A DNA stretch of 64,000 bases from Mytilus californianus (taxonomy: Eukaryota; Mollusca; Bivalvia; Mytilida; Mytilidae): assembly GCF_021869535.1 (NCBI RefSeq), contig NW_026262669.1:1116001-1180000 (forward strand). Direction: 5' to 3'. The position numbers and the translations under genes were made by a program. Numbering within the stretch: position 1 is the first letter of the stretch; every line of letters starts with the position of its first letter. Positions 49,038 to 60,500 of the stretch are shown here, piece by piece. Under the pieces are notes generated by a model. That model had not been told where the DNA came from. It worked only from the letters and a program-made list of their open reading frames with translations, and made no database searches.

Positions 49038-49485
49038 GGTTGCATTTTGTAAATACAGCTGTTTCTCAAACCACGCCTCTTTTGGGGAGATATATAATAT
49101 TCATAGATATGTTAATTTGTTAACGTACTGGTTCCCATTTATGATCTCTGTGTTTCATCTCATAGAGACATCACTTGGGAATGTAACCAGTATAGAAAAA
49201 CATGGTAGCGCCTAAATTTTAATTCTTAGGAGGTCCAAAAATGGAGGTAAGGGTAGTATAGAATTTTAGTATAAGTTTAATCTCTTAGAAGTTCAGGGCA
49301 TATAAATGTTGAAAATATGCCGCACAGCCCTATATTTTGACCTTTGAATAAAATAGTAGTGCATATAAACTTTCCGTTCTAGGATGTTAATTTTCACGAA
49401 ACTTCATAGTAAATGTGTCACAGTTTTAGCCGCAAAGGGAGTTCCTATTGGAAATTGCATTGTCTATATTTACAGAATTGCAACC
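49038..49485. mobile_element. 448-bp MITE-like unit, copy 1
   Basis: Starts GGTTGCATTTTGTAAATA and ends with the inverse TATTTACAGAATTGCAACC, so it has about 18-bp terminal inverted repeats. It is almost identical (about 97-98%) to 50,397-50,845 in direct orientation. Left flank TTTA, right flank TATA. No coding capacity. Confidence 0.85.
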
Positions 49486-50396
49486 TATATAGGGTTAAAA
49501 TTAGAACATACAGAATTTCATAAAATCTTGTTTATCTCAGAGATTTTGAAGAATTTAACTCAAATATGAAGTTTTATAAATATTTCATGAAGATTGAGAA
49601 AATCCTGGGCCTTGACTATGATGAGTCAGCATAAATTCACAGTTTACAGTATGCATTGTTTACTTAAAGCCTTGAATTAAAAATAAATTCATAATATATG
49701 CCTATTTGTAATTTAAATTGTTTAGAAGTGCTTATATTTACCCTTCGCAGTCATTGCAACTCATTGATCCTTCTTAAATATTTTTGGTTGGGTGCAAAAA
49801 TCAGATGTAAACAGTCATTTCTATCAAACTTTTAGTGAATTTATGCACCAGACTGATATCTTCATAAATACAACTTTTGCAGATATTGCTTTGTTTAAAC
49901 ACTTCTACTTCATATATTAACTAACTTATGTTAGATATATGGTAAGGGATGATACTGTTGTAACAGGAATTCTAAACTGATCATTTGAGGCAGAAATTGT
50001 GAACTTTCATTGACATATAGGCATACAGTAAGATGTGGACTGGAGACACAGGCAGGATTGGATACTTTGTATAATCTTAAATGTTGGAATGATTAACTAC
50101 TTAGCATTACATTTATAGTATTTTAAAATGCTTTCAATTTGTTATCAGAATAGTTTCAAACAGGTTTTAGACAGTTCATGTCAGAAAACATCCACATAGG
50201 GTAAGCTGGCAATAATTAAAGTCTTGTTTTCAAATTCTTTAAAAAATCGAAACAGGGGTAGGGGTATAAAATGTACTGTAAAAGGAAACTTAGAGTATAT
50301 GCAGTTATTTCTTTAAGGCTATAATTCTGATAAATAAGTATTGTTGTGAGAAAAAGTGTTTTTAGAGAGTTTTCTATTGGAATAAATGTTTGTATA
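49486..50396. other. 911-bp segment between the two MITE-like units
   Basis: Begins and ends with TATA. AT-rich, no open frame of note and no recognised repeat. It would travel with the two flanking units if they move as a composite. Confidence 0.7.
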
Positions 50397-50845
50397 GGTT
50401 GCATTTTGTAAATACAGCTGTTTCTCAAACCACGCCTCTTTTGGGGAGATATATAATATTCATAGATATGTTAATTTGTTAACGTACTGGTTCCCATTTA
50501 TGATCTCTGTGTTTCATCTCATAGAGACATCACTTGGGAATGTGACCAGTATAGAAAAACATGGTAGCGCCTAAATTTTAATTCTTAAGGGGATCCAAAA
50601 ATGGAGGTAAGGGTAGTATAGAATATTAGTATAAGTTTAAACTCTTAGAAGTTCAGGGCATATAAATGTTGAAAATATGCCGCACAGCCCTATATTTTGA
50701 CCTTTGAATAAAATAGTAGTGCATATAAACTATCCGTTCCAGGATATTATTTTTCACGAAACTTCATAGTAAAAGTGTCACAGTTTTAGCCGCAAAGGGA
50801 GTTCCTATTGGAAATTGCATTGTCTATATTTACAGAATTGCAACC
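50397..50845. mobile_element. 449-bp MITE-like unit, copy 2
   Basis: Same ends as copy 1. Right flank is TTTA followed by gcgtg. The outer flanks of the pair (cgcacTTTA | TTTAgcg) join into one complete subterminal motif of the host element, so the pair and its centre appear to have inserted together. Confidence 0.85.
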
Positions 50846-50873
50846 TTTAGCGTGTTCAAATGAATAGCACAGT

Positions 50874-50970
50874 CCATCGCATTTTAGCGTATAAAACCAT
50901 CGCACTTTAGCGTAGGCCATCGCACTTTAGCGTGACTATCGCGTTTAAGCGTCTCCATCGCACTTTAGAG
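50874..50970 (-). repeat. Right subterminal array: five copies of ccatcgcactttagcg
   Basis: Copies begin at 50,874, 50,897, 50,917, 50,937 and 50,955, the reverse complement of the left array. A sixth copy is split by the composite insertion (49,031-49,037 plus 50,846-50,852). Confidence 0.85.
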
Positions 50971-51307
50971 TCCTACATATATAAAGATTGAGACTGAACA
51001 CGAATGCGGCCACTTTCATTTTAGACAAAATCCATCTGAAAAGTGACGTTTTTTTGCATATTTGATAGATTTTTCATATTTAAGCCTTCATTTGAGCGTC
51101 TTTAATGACCAAATAAGTTCAAATCTTTTACAAAAAAAACTTATTCAATCGACTGAAGTAGACCCTTAAGCGTTTAAAAAATGACAAAAATCTTTCATCA
51201 GATGTACTTCAAATGTTAGGCAAAATTAGCCCTTACCGGACCTTCCTTTTGTTGAATGATAATATTAATATTATGAACATCAGCAAAAATATTTTGCTAT
51301 TAGGCTA

Positions 51308-51370
51308 CTATTTCAGCTCCGTTGGTAAAGCGCTTGGTATTTGCTGGTGTTTGAACCCAAGCTGTTACAG
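51308..51370 (+). pseudogene. tRNA-like remnant
   Basis: 'cagctccgttggtaaagcgc' resembles box A (tagctcagttggtagagcgc) and 'tgtttgaaccc' at 51,348-51,358 resembles box B. The anticodon arm and both acceptor strands cannot be closed, so it is a decayed tRNA or SINE head rather than a working tRNA. Confidence 0.4.
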
Positions 51371-54300
51371 TGGTAATTGTTAGAGACAAATTATGCTCTC
51401 CGGAAACACATATTAAAATTGATCTTAATTTGAAAACTTATATGTATTGTGTATTGTTTGCAGTGTGTCCCTTTAAGATCCGATTATTCACTTTACATAT
51501 GTATATATATGCTTACAGATATAGTAATGCTAGGTTTTTATGCCATCTAAAATAAATACTGATAACTATACATTCTATCAAACAGATATTCAAAATGGCT
51601 GCTTCACTACTGAAAGACGGAACGACACATTACAAATATGGAAAAGGGCAAACTTACAAGTTCATTTATATTTTGCTGTACCGCTTAAATAAAACGAGGC
51701 TTATTCGCTGGCATTTAGGGAAGCACCTTCTCATATTATAAAACAATTTTTGACGATTAGCCTCATCTGGTTACAGAAGACTGAGCAGTAACGGGACAAC
51801 ATGCAACAACCAGAAGAACATAAGCACTCTTCTTTGTAAATAAAGAAAAAAGGAGCCGGCAGTAAAACATCTAAAAAGTAATATTTTGGAAAACTTATAT
51901 ACCAAAACAATTATGGTGAATGTTGAATAAGCCTTTTCGGGAACATTTGATCCTTATATTTCACTTCCAGTCACAACATATCCAACAATGCATTGTAAGA
52001 ATTCCTAGACAAAACGAAACTATACAAACTATACAAATATATGCAATATGTGTCATTGTTAACTTGATTAGTTGTTATTTAACCTCATAATGTTTTTTTT
52101 TTCTATAAAAGATAATACCAATTGCATCAAATAGTAAATATATTATCTTTCAATTGAATTCGGTTTTTTTCAAGCTTGTATTTTATAATAATCCTTCGAT
52201 ATGGTGGAGAGAGGAGGGAACTATCAGTTTGACATTATTATTTTAGGTGTGATTTTTATTTTGCTTTCAATTTGTACTAAAATAGACAAAACAGAAATAC
52301 AAAAATGATAAAGACGAGAAATGCTAGAAGAAAAACATTCGTGAGTACAATGAAACTGATCAGTACGAATTTTTTATCAGTGGGAGATGACGTTTTCTTA
52401 ATTACTCCCATTAGATAGATGCTTAAAAAGTACTTGAACGCCTTTTAAAATTGAAAATGATAAAGATGTGTCATTGAAATAATGAAATAAAAATTAATGG
52501 TGTCTTTGATATCTCTTGAAAATAAAACATAGTAACTAGATACGTGTACTTTTATTTACAGCACACCTTTACTTTAATGACCAGTAACAGTCAAATGTTG
52601 ATGGTATATTGTATCGGTGACTTTTAGAATAACGGGATTAGAATTCAGTAGGTTTTTCCTTATGATATGACCCAATCACTGGTCTCCACACGTTTTACGA
52701 AACTTGCAAGGATTTGGAGTGAAAATTGTCAACGGCTGTGTAAATTTATGAAACATCAAACATCATTTGTCATTAAGATTGACACATAAAAGAGAGATAT
52801 CCAGCTTGTTAAATGACTTAAAAGGTTGCAAAACGGTCACTGAATTTTTGCCACCGATTTTATTTGATATCACCTTGCATTTAGACACACTTCTGTAATG
52901 GAATAGATTCTTATATAACTTTAATAAAGCGACAGATTTCTTTTTTTCTTGATAAAGAAATCAATGTAATGATATATCATCAATAATTACAATACTAATT
53001 TTCTTCTAAGAAAATAATTATTGATCAACACACATAATATTTAACGAAATATTTACTTTCAAGATTAAACATTTAAAAATGAAAATTAATTTCTCATCTG
53101 AATATACACATGTCTCCAAGACATTATAACTTTAAAGTATGACATGTATATTAGTTGTGGATTAGTTGAGTACCAGGTAAATCACAACATGTTCTAATGA
53201 GTTTAATTTTACACCTTGTACACATGAAGTTACTACACCACAGGAGTCCAAACTCTTTAAAAACAATTAAATTCCAAATGTGAAATAAAATATAAGCAAC
53301 CCTTTCAATTTTTAAACGTATACATAATAAGGTTTTATCAAATGGAAGAAGGGGTCGGCTAGCTTATATTTCCCTTTGAGTTCTGTAGTTTTTGTTATTT
53401 TACCTTTTAGCATAATTGTTTCCTCAATAAAGATATTTTTACCGAAGATAATAATTCTTGCAACAACAACAAAAAAACACAAATTGTTTGACAGAAAATC
53501 GCATGACATAAGGTGATATTATATATATTTATTAATCAAGTTTTTTTTATTGTATGTCACAGTTGATAATTAGAAAGTAAAAGCAAACAAAAAAAAGGAA
53601 AGAAATCATAATCGCAATTGCCATTTTCTCTAATAAAATAAACTTTAGTTTCTGTCTCATTTTCTTTTTTTATCATTTTGAAATTAATTAAATATCTTAT
53701 TATTAAGACAGATATTTTTTGCTGTACATACAAAATCTTAGAATAGATATTGTATCATTTGAACATTTTTTAGGTTAAAGTTCGTTTTTTATTGTTGGAT
53801 AATATGAACACGAAATAAAGTTATAATCGCAATTGCCATTTTTCTTTTAAAAACAACTTCAGTTTCTGTTTAATTGTTCATGTTATCATTTTGAAAAGAA
53901 TTTAAACATTTTACATAATTGATAGACAATACAAGGATATTTCTAATCTTAATTTCAAAACTGTTTCAAATTGGTAATGTAGGGCTGTATATTATCGTCA
54001 ATAATAGCGAGTACGTATACGTAATTTGTCACATCTCTGTTTCCATATCATATCGATAATTATGAAATGACCCGACAATGTAATCGATACGAGTTTCGGG
54101 TGTCAAATCCGGCAATAAAATATGTCCCATATTTTGATTATACACCTTTCGTGGGAAAACAATAAGTTATTCATTGATAAGGAAATTTGTTACCAAAAAT
54201 ATTGTTATATTTCAATTGGTGAGGGTTTGATATTTACTAAATTTTACAGAAATTGATTTTTAACATCGTCAGATTTCTATTTATTTCAATCGGGATAAGT

Positions 54301-54485
54301 TCTGAAAGTACAAAAGTTTTATATTACATCATACACCAGTGGAAGCTATCTGATGCCCTGTTTAAACAATGTTTTTTGCAAAAAAAAACTTTGAAAGAGA
54401 TATGTTCAAAACATCATAAACACGCCAAGCAACGTATTTTTATGACTCTAAATTGTGTTTCAGAAAAAAAGATCATAAAATTGAG
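51371..54485. other. Long non-coding interval
   Basis: AT-rich. The only structure seen is a tandem duplication at 53,607-54,000. No open frame is supported by homology. Confidence 0.4.
53607..54000. repeat. About 213-bp tandem duplication, diverged
   Basis: 'cataatcgcaattgccattt' (53,607) and 'tataatcgcaattgccattt' (53,821), each followed by 'cagtttctgt'-type and 'tatcattttgaaa' segments. Confidence 0.65.
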
Positions 54486-55012
54486 AATGGAAATGGGGAA
54501 TGTGTCAAAGAGACAACAACCCGACCACAGAACAGACAACAGCAGAAGGCCACCAACAGGTCTTCAATGCAGCGAGAAATTCCCGCACCCGGAGGCGTCC
54601 TTCAGCTGGCCCCTAAACAAATATATATACTAGTTCAGTGATAATGAACGCCATACTAAACTCCAAATTGTACACAAGAAACTAAAATTAAAAATAATAC
54701 AAGACTAACAAAGGCTAGAGGCTCCTGACTTGGGACAGGCGCAAAAATGCGGCGGGGTTAAACATGTTTATGAGATCTCAACCCTCCCCCTATACCTCTA
54801 GCCAATGTAGAAAAGTAAACGCATAACAATACGCACATTAAAATTCAGTTCAAGAGAAGTCCGAGTCTGATGTCAGAAGATGTAACCAAAGAAAATAAAC
54901 AAAATGACAATAATACATAAATAACAACAGACTACTAGCAGTTAACTGACATGCCAGCTCCAAACTTCAATTAAACTGATTGAAAGATTATGTCTTCATC
55001 ATAATCTATCAT
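54486..55012 (-). repeat. Dispersed ~525-bp Mytilus-type repeat
   Basis: 'atggggaatgtgtcaaagag', 'acaacaacccgaccacagaa', 'cgcacccggaggcgtccttc', 'gcgcaaaaatgcggcggggt', 'aagtccgagtctgatgtcag' and 'taactgacatgccagctcca' form a well conserved block I recognise from mussel DNA; a fragment recurs at 61,865-61,915. A 126-codon plus-strand frame overlaps its start and is not a gene. Strand is by analogy with the tail orientation of related repeats. Confidence 0.7.
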
Positions 55013-55937
55013 GTCTATTGCAATTTCAATATTTTCACTTTCTAAACTTTTCCTTCCCTCAGCTCATTGCTGATGACCTTTTTTTTGCAACACTTGACAC
55101 AAACAAGAAGTTGTGTAAAAGACTGGTTATTGTTCGGATGGAATTGAATAGCCATAAGGTGTATCATGATCACTTGTCCTTTCCTTTCTTCTGTTTAATG
55201 TAAATAACTACACGGTTGGAGCACACTAAACTGACTTTGTTCATTTAACAGAAATATATTCAAATGAGCATACATGCATACAAATAAAATTAGTCTAAAG
55301 TTAAAATGTGACATCAAAAAATATTGATTGTGGCAGCGTAATGGCACTTTGAATCAATTCGTTTAATGGTAGGGTTGAGAACTAAGAATTTTTCATATTT
55401 TGGATAGCAAAAATATAAACCTTATCATGTATTTTTTGACAAAAAAAATACTTATTGCCACCATGATTAGGCTATTATATGGAGAGATATATACATTTTA
55501 CCAATATCTGATGCATTTACTGCGGAAAATCAACATCTGAGTTTTAGATACCTATGATTCAATAAGGGCATTTTATTTTAATTTTTCGACATTATCACAT
55601 AGCACAAAACTTGAAATAGAGACCCTTTCCAGTGACTGATCTGTACCACTCATTACTTAAACAAATTCATAGTTTCCTAAGTATCAGTTTACCTCATTAT
55701 TTGATTGTGATCAACAATAGAATGAACAAAAGTAGTAAAGCAGGCTTCGTGGTCAACATTGTCATTGAATTAATCAAATAGTATTATATCATTTCCACTT
55801 GATCCTCAGTTAATTGGAACATCCCCCCCCCCCCCCAGCATAAATTTATCAATGATTCGTCTTGCTACAATCACAATTCTAAGGTTGTAATCAGTCGAGT
55901 TCATTAACTTGTCATGTTAACCATAGTTACCTTTCAG
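55013..55937. other. Non-coding interval before the MESD-like exon
   Basis: Contains a C14 run at 55,823-55,836. I looked for an upstream MESD exon (signal peptide and the D.tdaDlerl...W block) and did not find one. Confidence 0.4.
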
Positions 55938-56094
55938 GACATTGATGCTAATAACTTACAAAAAGGTGAACTTCCAAATCGGAAACAAAAACCACATATG
56001 ATAGATGTTTTAAAGTTAGACCCAAGTAAACCAGAAGAAAATATTAAGGTCTCAAAGAAAAGAAAAACCCTTATGGTATTTGCTACAGTGTCAG
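55938..56094 (+). CDS. MESD: MESD/Boca (LRP chaperone) exon
   Basis: Acceptor 'gttacctttcag' and donor 'TCAG|GTAAGA' bound 157 bases open in one frame: DIDANNLQKGELPNRKQKPH, MIDVLKLDPSKPEENIKV, SKKRKTLMVFATVS. This matches the start of the conserved core of MESD (Boca in flies): 'eeGdLPehkrp...IDfsKiDPskPEs.lkmtKKGKTLMmFvtVSG'. MESD is an ER-lumenal chaperone that folds the beta-propeller/EGF modules of LDL-receptor-family proteins, including Wnt co-receptors. The exon enters in phase 0 and leaves in phase 1, splitting the VSG glycine codon. KKGKT is KKRKT here. No upstream exon was found and the downstream one is doubtful, so this may be part of a gene with large introns or an isolated gene copy. 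Identification of the exon is strong; function is not established. Confidence 0.8.
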
Positions 56095-56314
56095 GTAAGA
56101 GAGACAACTCAAAATAAATGTAAAAAGTCCGTTATTGCTCAGAACATATGAAAGACAAATTGTAGTTGAGAGTTGATTCATTGGCAATCATAACACATCT
56201 TATTTGTGTAAGGATGTGTTTCTACAATATCTGGTAAACGCAGCCTTACTGAAAGAATTTATTTTAAAAAAAAAGATTTTACTGAAAAAGGGTTATTTTC
56301 AAGTATCTTTTTAG

Positions 56315-56386
56315 ATATTCTTAAAACTGAACCCCTCCATTTATGGCAAATTTCTGATAACAAGAATGTAGACTTTCGTTACAACA
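56315..56386 (+). CDS. Possible next MESD-like exon (degenerate)
   Basis: After 'agtatctttttag' the phase-1 continuation of the previous exon reads D-ILKTEPLHLWQISDNKNVDFRYN, with a GT at 56,387. MESD proteins continue 'np...eTEeitsLWQtsLfNa...v.Ryvv', so TE...LWQ.S...N..V..RY is shared and the frame agrees. A stop follows four codons after RY, and the rest of the family domain (the FmfKDG...aw..KDFL block) was not found. It is either a decayed exon or a chance match. Confidence 0.35.
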
Positions 56387-56572
56387 GTACATAAAGTGTT
56401 TACCTGTTTGTCCTCGTTTTTAATTCCACTGCTAGTTAAGCAACAAATAATCTTTTTTAATTGTTTTTTTTTATTTTAATTTGTTATTTTAAAACACTTA
56501 TTTCATTAAGTACTTTTTAGAGACAATCAGAAAACATATGTAAAAGTAAGGTCCATATATTCCTTTGGAAAT

Positions 56573-56620
56573 GAGGTACAGGTGAAGAAGTTGAAAGTGA
56601 TTATTTCTACTGTGTCAGAT
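56573..56620 (+). pseudogene. Decayed copy of the 3' end of the MESD-like exon
   Basis: Reads EVQVKKLKVIISTVSD*, against NIKVSKKRKTLMVFATVSG at 56,040-56,095. The DNA after it ('tagggaggcaactgaaaata') resembles that after the exon ('taagagagacaactcaaaat'). The donor GT has become AT. Confidence 0.45.
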
Positions 56621-56763
56621 TAGGGAGGCAACTGAAAATACAAATATCACTGTCATATGTAATTTGTGCTGTTTGTATATCATGTTTATTATCAGTAATT
56701 CATTACATTCATTTTTTAGAACTTTAATTTTTACTTTCTTTTTACCTTTATTTTGATTGTAAT

Positions 56764-56812
56764 TTCACTTTCACTTTAAAGTTACTTTCACTTTCACTTT
56801 CACTTTTACTTT
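56764..56812. repeat. (CACTTT)n microsatellite
   Basis: Seven or so imperfect hexamers: 'ttcactttcactttaaagtt' then 'actttcactttcactttcac'. Confidence 0.8.
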
Positions 56813-56819
56813 GTTGATT

Positions 56820-57960
56820 TCCTGTTTCCTGTTATCAATTGTGAACCACAACGACATTGGACCAATGTTAAACTTTATCGAGCTGTAACTTTGATATCCG
56901 TTTTTGACAAACCACTATGTAAGTTAAATATTTATTTGTAAGGTTTATACTGTATATGTGCACTTTCATTTTTTGATGCAAATAAGTAAACTATGAAGTT
57001 CTAGAGCAAAGTATTTACATTCATTTTTTCTATGATATTTTGAGTATGGAACCCCGTTTGAGCTATATTTCTAGTGTTTCTGCTAAAGCACTTGTCAAGT
57101 TTTAATATGTCTTAGTACATTCATCTATTTAATTTGATATTGAGGTTGATAAATGCTATTTTTTGTATCTTCTTCACTTGCTCAACTTTGTCAATTTTAA
57201 TTGAGAAATTACACTATTATTGTTGTATTTTTGGTACACTATGTAGCTTTTCCAAATATTATATGGTATTTTCATTCTTGTTGCAGCTTTTTACCTGCAT
57301 ACACAGTTGTCAACACAATCATGCCAGAATTATGGATAAACTTTAAAATGGGCAAACGGTGTTTTAATTCACTGTATGGTAAACTATCTGCTTAGTACTT
57401 GAGCGGAATATAATTAATGTAAGTTAGGCCTTATATATATGAAAAAAACACTGTTTTCCAATCAAACAAATAAGTTAAATGTTTGTGCTTTTTTTTACCC
57501 ATGTTTGAAAAAGTAGGTTGGAACCAAGTTATATTGTCGAAACGGGTAATTTTACTTTTCGTCTTCTGCTTGCATTTACGACAAGTAGTCAAACATTCCA
57601 GGTCAATCTTTCTTCAAATACATACCAATGGTGCTGTAATCCAAAAACTGAAAAGCCAAATAAGTTACGATGTTGAAGCATATTGAAATTAAAAAGGAAT
57701 AAAACGTTCCAGAAAGTGCTTTCTAATGTTACCCTCGTTGACAGAATACCAACAGTAGTGGAATCAACCAAGTGTTTGTACACAAAAAAAACAGATAGGC
57801 TCAGTAGTCAGAATGTCGGTACTGACATGGTTGATAAACTAAACAAATATTAGGTGAATTGATAATTTTAGAACAGTCGGTATTCGTTTGGTACTTATTT
57901 TGAACTATACTTGTTTGTACTTATAAGACACATAATGAATGTAAAACCTATTTCATTATA
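56820..57960. other. Non-coding AT-rich DNA
   Basis: No gene or repeat recognised; short frames on both strands have no homology signal. Confidence 0.4.
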
Positions 57961-58220
57961 AAGATACAGATTTCCGTTCTTAAATTTTACCTTCATATAT
58001 ATTGATGATGTCCTGTAGCTCGCTCATTCAGAGTATACCTGGATATTTGCGGGCTTTGGATGCTAAGTCTTTAGTTTTGTATATGGTGTTTTGTAGACTG
58101 TAGTTCATATTTTCGTCGTTTAAATTTTTTACATAATTTTGTCCGTCTCTCTTCGAATTTGTACTTTAGTTTTGATTCCCCTTTTTGTTAGTTATTCAGC
58201 TCTTCACTTAGTCAGGTCGT
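57960..58220 (+). pseudogene. Reverse-transcriptase remnant with YIDD
   Basis: 'tatattgatgatgtcctg' (58,000) translates to YIDDVL followed by a stop, preceded by a degenerate KFxF-like stretch, as in the 'f.yRYIDDvlsl' block of Penelope-like RTs in bivalves. The 160 bases after it (ttgcgggctttggatgctaa, gtgttttgtagactgtagtt) look like a repeat 3' region. Only this block is recognisable. Confidence 0.45.
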
Positions 58221-60490
58221 TTTACATCATTGGGTTTTAAATATGTGGGTTTTAGCCTTCCTGTTAAAAATACATACAAAAAAATTTGGATGCACCACAT
58301 TTATACAGTGTTATTTTAATTTGGTTTTTTCCACGAATTGGTTGATAGATATTAGGTATCTTTGCATCAGCTCAATAGTGACATGTTTTTGCGGTCCTCG
58401 ATTTGTAGATACCAGGATAGGCGTCTGCTCTGTAAATTGTTCGATTGTAACACTTCGGAGTGTGGATTCGGAATGCAGATGATACAAGCATAACAAAATA
58501 CACATACCCGTTTGATTCCTTTGTGTTTTGTTTTATCTTGGTTTGTATGATCTGCACGAGATGTGAACATCGATAAACTACTGATGCATATTATTTAACT
58601 TAGGTGGATTTGACAATTTATTGTAGGTCTCATTTGTTCATATAGGTCTTTAGGAATTCAAGTATTCATACTCCATTGGCTTTCCTTTTCGTTTTATTTT
58701 TCGTTTTTTTTTCGATTAGGAACAATCCATAAAATAACTCCGGATGCTATTTATTAAGTATGTATTCTTTTTACAGATGGCACTATATGAAAATTCGTCT
58801 AATGCTCACCATTCCTTTAGATTTGGACATATACCATTATTTGGAAGTAAAAACTAGAATATGTGAGAGACGAATAAAATCAATTAATGTCCAATTTGGT
58901 TCGATTTATAGCGAAATTATTAAAATGATTATGTCAGGAAACCTTTTTAATGCTAATTTTAATTTTAATCTATTTTCATTAAAACAGTATAAAAAAGTGA
59001 AATTAACTTGTTGAATAGACAAGGAAATTAAACAATATTTAACAATCAAATTGAAGATTTGGCAACATAAAAAAGGTGAGTGATCTCAGAAAATAAGAAG
59101 AATAATACTGCACAAGTGGTAACATTCCTATGCTATGTCTAATGCCGTAATAAGTCCGGAAGGGGAAACAAGGAGCGAATTCAAGCTATACTTGGTCATC
59201 CTTGACACAAATGTTCCATAATGGTCACAGAGATCAAGGTAGTGTGTGTAGACTTGTCAGGGATAATTTCAACTGTCCTATTAGGAAACAATGGTTCATT
59301 AGCTTTATTGTAAGTTGTATTGCATATAAATATTGTTTGATCTTTTTTTTCTTTTGTATCCAAATAATTGTTTAAAACATCTTATAACTGTTATTTGCAA
59401 ATAACTCTGGTAACTGTATACTTTTGTAAGTAAAATCAACACATTAACTATACGTCAATTCAAAGTTGTCCAATTGGTAAAATGGCCTCAATAACTGTTT
59501 TTTGTTTTTTGTTTAATAAAACACAGTTTAGTTATGTTTTTACTTAGATATTTTTACCGATGAAAACAATATTCTACAGTGTTTAATTTAAATCCTCATT
59601 TGTTTTTTACTGACATGTCGGTTTATTTCCTTAACTATGTCACACAGTACTTTGTATTCATTGCATATTATGTGGGGTTTTTTTTGTATTGCACAAGGTC
59701 ATGCCTTTCCCAGACTGTTCATGAAGTCTTGTCACTAAATTTGGATATGTACTGATTGATAATTTAGTCTAAGTGAACATGATTTATTTATAAGTTGTTA
59801 TTTCTTTTGCATTGTTTAACATCTTTTCATGTCTGAGCCATTTGAACTTACTTTACAGTATGGCTTTGCTAATTGATGAAAGCAGTAAAATGACCGTTGA
59901 TTGTTTAAATCTGCTACTCGAGGACTCTGTTGGATAACTGTCGCATTACGATTCATACCACATCTACATGATTTACAAAAAAATGTATATACATGTCTTG
60001 TTGAACTTATATAATGCTATAAGTAAAGCAATTTTGATCTAAAACGGTCACATGAACGAAGTGTCTATATGAATATCAAGTCCAATATTTTCTCAATTAT
60101 ACACAAATTTAATATGATGGTGAAGTAGAAAACGTTTGATATCAATAGTTATTTTTCATTAAAAAGTAGAAAAAAAAACTTAGATACCAGTTTCATTGTT
60201 GAATGTTTTGTATGGACAGCAGCCAAATTTGTCCAAAATAGAAACAGTTTACAACTGACAAGGGGAACATTTTGTGTCAAAAGTGTGTAATAGCAGAATC
60301 GTATCGGTAATTGGCCAATATATTATTGTATCACGGTACGTTTCGTATCAACAACATTTCTGTACTGCAATTATTACAAAATGACTAAAGAAATGGGCTA
60401 CGTGGAATGAAAAGGAGCCAACAGATTCCAGTTTCTGTTTACGGATTATCAAATTTTTAAGCCATGATCTATATTTTAATGCGATGCATT
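58221..60490. other. Non-coding DNA with one dispersed tail
   Basis: A tail 'gactctgttggataactgtc' then 'gcattacgattcataccaca' at 59,918-59,955 belongs to the dispersed families. Otherwise nothing recognised. Confidence 0.4.
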
Positions 60491-60500
60491 CTGTGATAAA

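Larger units (their letters stand above)
47942..50976. mobile_element. 3-kb terminal-inverted-repeat element with arrays of a 16-bp motif
   Basis: The ends are gtaggactctaaagtgcgat (47,942) and its inverse atcgcactttagagtcctac (to 50,976), flanked by ATATAT on both sides (47,936-47,941 and 50,977-50,982), a possible but low-complexity target duplication. The left end holds eight copies of cgctaaagtgcgatgg between 47,948 and 48,113; the right end holds five copies in the opposite sense (50,874-50,970) plus one split copy. There is no transposase, so it is non-autonomous. Inside are two dispersed modules (48,240-48,360 and 48,530-48,710) and a composite insertion (49,038-50,845). The superfamily is not identified. 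Confidence 0.85.

Noticed and set aside
49038-50845. LTR retrotransposon interpretation of the paired 448-bp units
   Set aside because: Ends are GG...CC rather than TG...CA, and there is no primer-binding site, polypurine tract or coding region; kept only as an alternative.
51308-51370. Working tRNA gene
   Set aside because: Box-like segments are present but no cloverleaf with acceptor and anticodon stems can be drawn.
51595-51741. Short frame MAASLLKDGTTHYKYGKG, faintly like the start of a chaperonin subunit
   Set aside because: Only a few residues match, the rest does not continue in the family, and no splice partner was found.
54253-54633. 126-codon plus-strand frame
   Set aside because: Its second half is the start of the dispersed repeat at 54,486; the first half has no recognisable content.
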